From: Limisphaerales bacterium
Lineage (GTDB): Bacteria; Verrucomicrobiota; Verrucomicrobiia; Limisphaerales; UBA11358
Reading direction: 5' to 3'
DNA: 14,283 nt
NCBI GenBank assembly: GCA_003455565.1
Contig: DMQW01000363.1
Coordinates: forward strand, 1-14,283
Part shown: piece by piece, positions 11,007 through 14,283 of the stretch
How positions within the stretch are numbered: the first letter of the stretch is position 1
How the letters are laid out: the number at the start of each line of letters is the position of its first letter
Position numbers and translations under genes: made by a program
The notes under the pieces: generated by a model
What the model saw: the letters and a program-made list of their open reading frames with translations, nothing else
Database searches by the model: none
What the model was told of the DNA's origin: nothing

Positions 11007-14000
11007 TTATTTTTGCAACCGGTAATACTGGGCGTTGCCGGAAATGGGGATGGTGAACTGCCATTGGCCGCCGACTATTTGTGGAGCCGGGGACGGAACG
11101 GCTGTCCATGCCCCGGCGACCAAATTCGTCCGCGTCAAAAGCGTGTAGTCTGCCGACGCCAGCGGCCATGACAACGTCAGGTTGCCGCCGGATGCGGCGG
11201 CGTTGATGACAGGGCGGTTGGTGCTCAACAACTGGTCCGGGCCCAGCGCCTGCGAGGCCGCGATTTCGATCGCAGACAACGCGCCGTTGTAGATGCGAAA
11301 CTCATCAAGGCTGACGTCAAAATAGGAATCGCCGCTGTAAAGCGACCTGCCGATATAGTTCACAATGGCGTTCACCGAGGTGAACGGCACCGTCACCGCG
11401 TTGTTCTGCGACACCAGGACACCGTTGGTATAGAGCGCGAGGTAACCGGCCGGCGGATTATAGACTGATGTTATATGCAAGCTGGCCAGACCACTCCAGT
11501 TGCCGGAGGGATTGGGAACACTATTTTGTTCACCCGAGTAGTTGGTCGCGGTGATGGCAATGCGTCCGTTCCGGGGCTGGCAGAAGATGTAATCAATTCC
11601 GTTCGCGCCATTCGTATTCCCAAAACCGTAAAAGAAGCAGTTGGCCGGGAGCATTCCAAAGCTGGCCCACGCATCAATGGTTACAATCGTGTAATTACTG
11701 ATTATTCCCGCAGGCAGTTGAACATATTGCTGGCTGTTCGAGGTCAATGTCAGTTGGCCGCTGCCGAAAGTGCCGCCTCTGGGCAACGTGCCGTTCCAAG
11801 CCGGACCGCCGACCGAGTCAGAACAGTTCGTCCCCGAAGTCTCGTTGAAGCCATAACGATGGGCCAGCGTGGTCGGAACAGAGACTACTTGAACGGATTG
11901 AGTAACGGAAAGGCCAAGGCTGCCGTAGGTGGCAATGATACTCGTCGTTCCCGCGCCCACGCCCGAGACATTGCTGCTGGAATCCACTCTGGCAATACTT
12001 GTGTCAGCCGAGGCGCAGGTGATGGCATGATTGGCGTTCGTGGTCAGGTTGACTGGACTGGACTGGCCGGACTGCCAGCCCCAGAGCACCACCGCCACCG
12101 TTTGCCCGACATTGATGGGCGAAGTGACTTGTAGTTGCAAGTTGGTGTAGGTGTTGATGCCACTGGCTTGCAACCGAAAGATGGAAAGCGAATTGGCCGG
12201 GAGCGTGACCGTGAAATTTGTTCCCGCGTTGGCAATCGTGTTCGTAATCGGAAAAACATTCACCGGCGCGGCCAGTGAATTTTCGTTCGCGGGATTGCCA
12301 GAAGTCAATTGGATGACCGTGGCGGTCGGCGCGATTGAGTTGACGCCGGTTATATTGACCGTGGTCGCGACGGAACTACTGGAAGGATTCACGGCCTTGA
12401 CGATGACCTGCCCGGATGACCGGGCTAGGACGGAAGAAACCTGGAGGGAAGCTGAACTTGCCGGGTTGGGGATGTTATGGATCAGAGTGCCGTTGAGGTA
12501 GCAGAGAATGTTGCTGCTGCTAAGCCGAATGCTGATGTCATACCAGCCGCCATTGGTCACGCTCCCACTCGCCGTGGTGAGGGTGGTCTTCGATCCGTTT
12601 ATGGAAAACTCGATGCCGTGCTGGGTGTTACCCCAACCACCGATGTTCCACCACAAATAATTATTGCTGTCGCGCCAGTCAAAGATGATGAGGAAGCCTT
12701 CACTGCCGCTGTCCTTGTGCGCCCTTAAGCTATAGGTGTAGTTGCTCCAGTTGGTGTTGCCGGCCCACGTCCGGCAATCAGTGGTGGAAGCCGAGGTTTG
12801 CTGATACACGCCAGCGTTGGTGTTCCAGACGCCCTTGAAAACATTCCAGCCGTTCGTGCCCGAACTGACAAAGTCACTCCGGTAAAGCGTCACGCCGTTA
12901 CTGGTGACGACGAGATTGGTGTAGGAAGAGGCCGTGTTCCAAGTGCCCAGTCCGATGGCTCCCTGATTCTGGTTCGTGGCCGGGCCCGCGATAACCACGG
13001 TGGTGGGCAGAACCACATCGCCACGATTTTGCCCGAACAGTTGCTGGACATAATACGACGGCGTGCCGAAGCAGCGGGAACTGTCGTAGTAAATCAGGTC
13101 GGGATGCCACTGGATGCCGTTCACGTTCGCGAACAGCGGCGCGTAGGAGGCAAGCTCGACGACATCGGAGTTCCGTTCCATGCCGGTCATGAACGCCGCT
13201 TCGCCGAGCGCGGCAGAGAGGTTGCCATAGGTGCCGTAACCTGACGTCACGGCATATTCGCCGACAAAAACTTTCGGCCCGCTGCGGCTGTAACTGTCAT
13301 ATTTCGTCGCGTAGGAAATGAACGTGGCCGGATTGGAATAATAATGTTCGTCCCTGATCTCCACCGGCCGGCTCGTGGGACTGGCGGGACTTCCCCAGAC
13401 GGGTGAAATCAAACGGATGGCCGGGTATTTCGCTTTGATCGCGTCGTAAAACAACGTGTAACGCGCGTCGTATAAACTCCCGCCGTTCTCGTTGCCGATT
13501 TCCAGGTATTTCAGATTGTAGGGCGCGGGATGACCGTTGGCCGCGCGCTGCGCGCCCCAAGTGGTGTTAGTGTCACCGTTGGCGTATTCAATCAAGTCCA
13601 GCGCGTCCTGCACCCACGGCCCCATTTCGGCCAGCGGAACGGTGTTGTTGGTGTTGCCGTTATAGCCAAGCATCAAGCCGCAGTTGATGCCGTAAAGCGG
13701 CTCCATGCCCATGTCTTCGCACTGCCGGAAGAACTCGTCTAAGCCGTAACCATCGGTTGACCAATAACCCCAGGAGTCATTCATGTGACCGGGCCGCGAC
13801 GCAACATCGCCGATGGTCTTCTTCCATCGAACGGCGTTGGTGACATTGTAGCTTTCAATAAAATTTCCGCCGGGATAGCGCAGGAACGACGGCTTCATCG
13901 CCGCCAGCATGTTCGCCAGCTCCAGCTTCATTCCGTTCGTGCGATTGTGAAACGTGGCGCGGGGAAACAGTGAAACCATATCCAGCCAGATGGCGCCGGC

Positions 14001-14283
14001 GTTGGAAATGCTCAAGACGATCCGCGCGTTCGTGTCCGTGCCGCTGGACACGAGGGAGGCGGCAAAATGCTGCCAGTTCGTCGTCAGTCCGTTGAACGAA
14101 GTCTGCGCGTGAACGCTGCTGCCATCAGAACTTTCCAGCCGCGCGCTGACCGGCCCGGTGAAACCATTTGAGCCGGCCGCGTAAAAATTCAAATCGTAAG
14201 TTGCGCCGGATTGCAGTGACATTCCCCAGAAACCGCTGTTGCCCGTCCCGACGCTGCCGCTGCCAGACTGCATCGTCAGTTTC
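11007..14283 (-). CDS. Multidomain secreted alpha-L-arabinofuranosidase, GH51 type (N-terminus beyond the window)
   Basis: The frame continues past the window edge, so the signal peptide and start are not seen; numbering here starts at the Met at 14273 (1088 residues). Residues 1-105 are a CBM4/9-like carbohydrate-binding beta-sandwich. Residues 110-400 are the GH51 (beta/alpha)8 domain, with 'FLRYPGGNF' (130-138), the acid/base E262 in 'EIGNEN' and the nucleophile E339 in 'VFVGEYA'. The C-terminal beta domain (about 415-455 and 605-705) is split by a concanavalin-like jelly-roll insertion (about 460-603). After it come a Big_2-like Ig domain (710-800), a LamG-type domain (802-1010) and a 1018-1088 'LTLSWP..DYTLL..TNL..W' module typical of Verrucomicrobia secreted proteins. 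It likely removes arabinose side chains from plant arabinans or arabinoxylan outside the cytoplasm. Confidence 0.92.
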   Translation of the reverse strand, partial: KLTMQSGSGSVGTGNSGFWGMSLQSGATYDLNFYAAGSNGFTGPVSARLESSDGSSVHAQTSFNGLTTNWQHFAASLVSSGTDTNARIVLSISNAGAIWLDMVSLFPRATFHNRTNGMKLELANMLAAMKPSFLRYPGGNFIESYNVTNAVRWKKTIGDVASRPGHMNDSWGYWSTDGYGLDEFFRQCEDMGMEPLYGINCGLMLGYNGNTNNTVPLAEMGPWVQDALDLIEYANGDTNTTWGAQRAANGHPAPYNLKYLEIGNENGGSLYDARYTLFYDAIKAKYPAIRLISPVWGSPASPTSRPVEIRDEHYYSNPATFISYATKYDSYSRSGPKVFVGEYAVTSGYGTYGNLSAALGEAAFMTGMERNSDVVELASYAPLFANVNGIQWHPDLIYYDSSRCFGTPSYYVQQLFGQNRGDVVLPTTVVIAGPATNQNQGAIGLGTWNTASSYTNLVVTSNGVTLYRSDFVSSGTNGWNVFKGVWNTNAGVYQQTSASTTDCRTWAGNTNWSNYTYSLRAHKDSGSEGFLIIFDWRDSNNYLWWNIGGWGNTQHGIEFSINGSKTTLTTASGSVTNGGWYDISIRLSSSNILCYLNGTLIHNIPNPASSASLQVSSVLARSSGQVIVKAVNPSSSSVATTVNITGVNSIAPTATVIQLTSGNPANENSLAAPVNVFPITNTIANAGTNFTVTLPANSLSIFRLQASGINTYTNLQLQVTSPINVGQTVAVVLWGWQSGQSSPVNLTTNANHAITCASADTSIARVDSSSNVSGVGAGTTSIIATYGSLGLSVTQSVQVVSVPTTLAHRYGFNETSGTNCSDSVGGPAWNGTLPRGGTFGSGQLTLTSNSQQYVQLPAGIISNYTIVTIDAWASFGMLPANCFFYGFGNTNGANGIDYIFCQPRNGRIAITATNYSGEQNSVPNPSGNWSGLASLHITSVYNPPAGYLALYTNGVLVSQNNAVTVPFTSVNAIVNYIGRSLYSGDSYFDVSLDEFRIYNGALSAIEIAASQALGPDQLLSTNRPVINAAASGGNLTLSWPLASADYTLLTRTNLVAGAWTAVPSPAPQIVGGQWQFTIPISGNAQYYRLQK

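Overview
The window is a mostly GC-rich bacterial stretch that best fits a member of the Verrucomicrobiota, probably of the Pedosphaera/Limisphaerales type. This is an inference from three things. There is a very large secreted GH51-type arabinofuranosidase with Verrucomicrobia-style C-terminal modules. There is an intergenic palindrome of the 'gcggacgtgagtccgc' kind that I associate with such genomes. There is also a short 'addiction module component' antitoxin typical of this group and of planctomycetes. No rRNA or tRNA was seen to settle the taxonomy.

Layout, left to right. Positions 1-1694 hold a plus-strand cluster: a 5'-truncated protein with a C-terminal helix-turn-helix, a protein with two tandem ribbon-helix-helix-like repeats, and a small helical protein overlapping it by GTGA. 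A clear intrinsic terminator closes the cluster. Positions 1695-2311 are a gene-poor spacer with a family of inverted and direct repeats. From 2312 come nrdR and an overlapping unknown gene, a REPIN-like palindrome, a HIT-family hydrolase and a hicB-hicA toxin-antitoxin pair. Directly after hicA lies an 85-bp near-identical duplicate of the 3' end of the HIT gene, so hicBA is framed by direct repeats. Positions 4316-5590 are a tightly overlapping three-gene operon of much lower GC: a small soluble protein, a C-tail-anchored membrane protein and a TPR protein. It looks horizontally acquired.

The right half is on the minus strand. It holds a PLP-dependent aminotransferase with a palindromic in-frame insertion, a six-helix membrane protein, an antitoxin with a ParE-like toxin remnant, and a small protein with an Rx4H (HEPN-like) motif immediately downstream of speA (biosynthetic arginine decarboxylase). 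It ends with a giant multidomain arabinofuranosidase that runs off the window end.

Housekeeping functions are nrdR (ribonucleotide reductase control), HIT, speA (agmatine and polyamine synthesis) and the aminotransferase. The accessory part is the 3659-5590 segment, where the HIT-tail duplication, hicBA and the low-GC operon meet. This is the most promising place for an undescribed mobile or defence-type module, although the sequence alone does not show a function. Most small genes overlap by 4 bp (ATGA or GTGA), which points to translational coupling.
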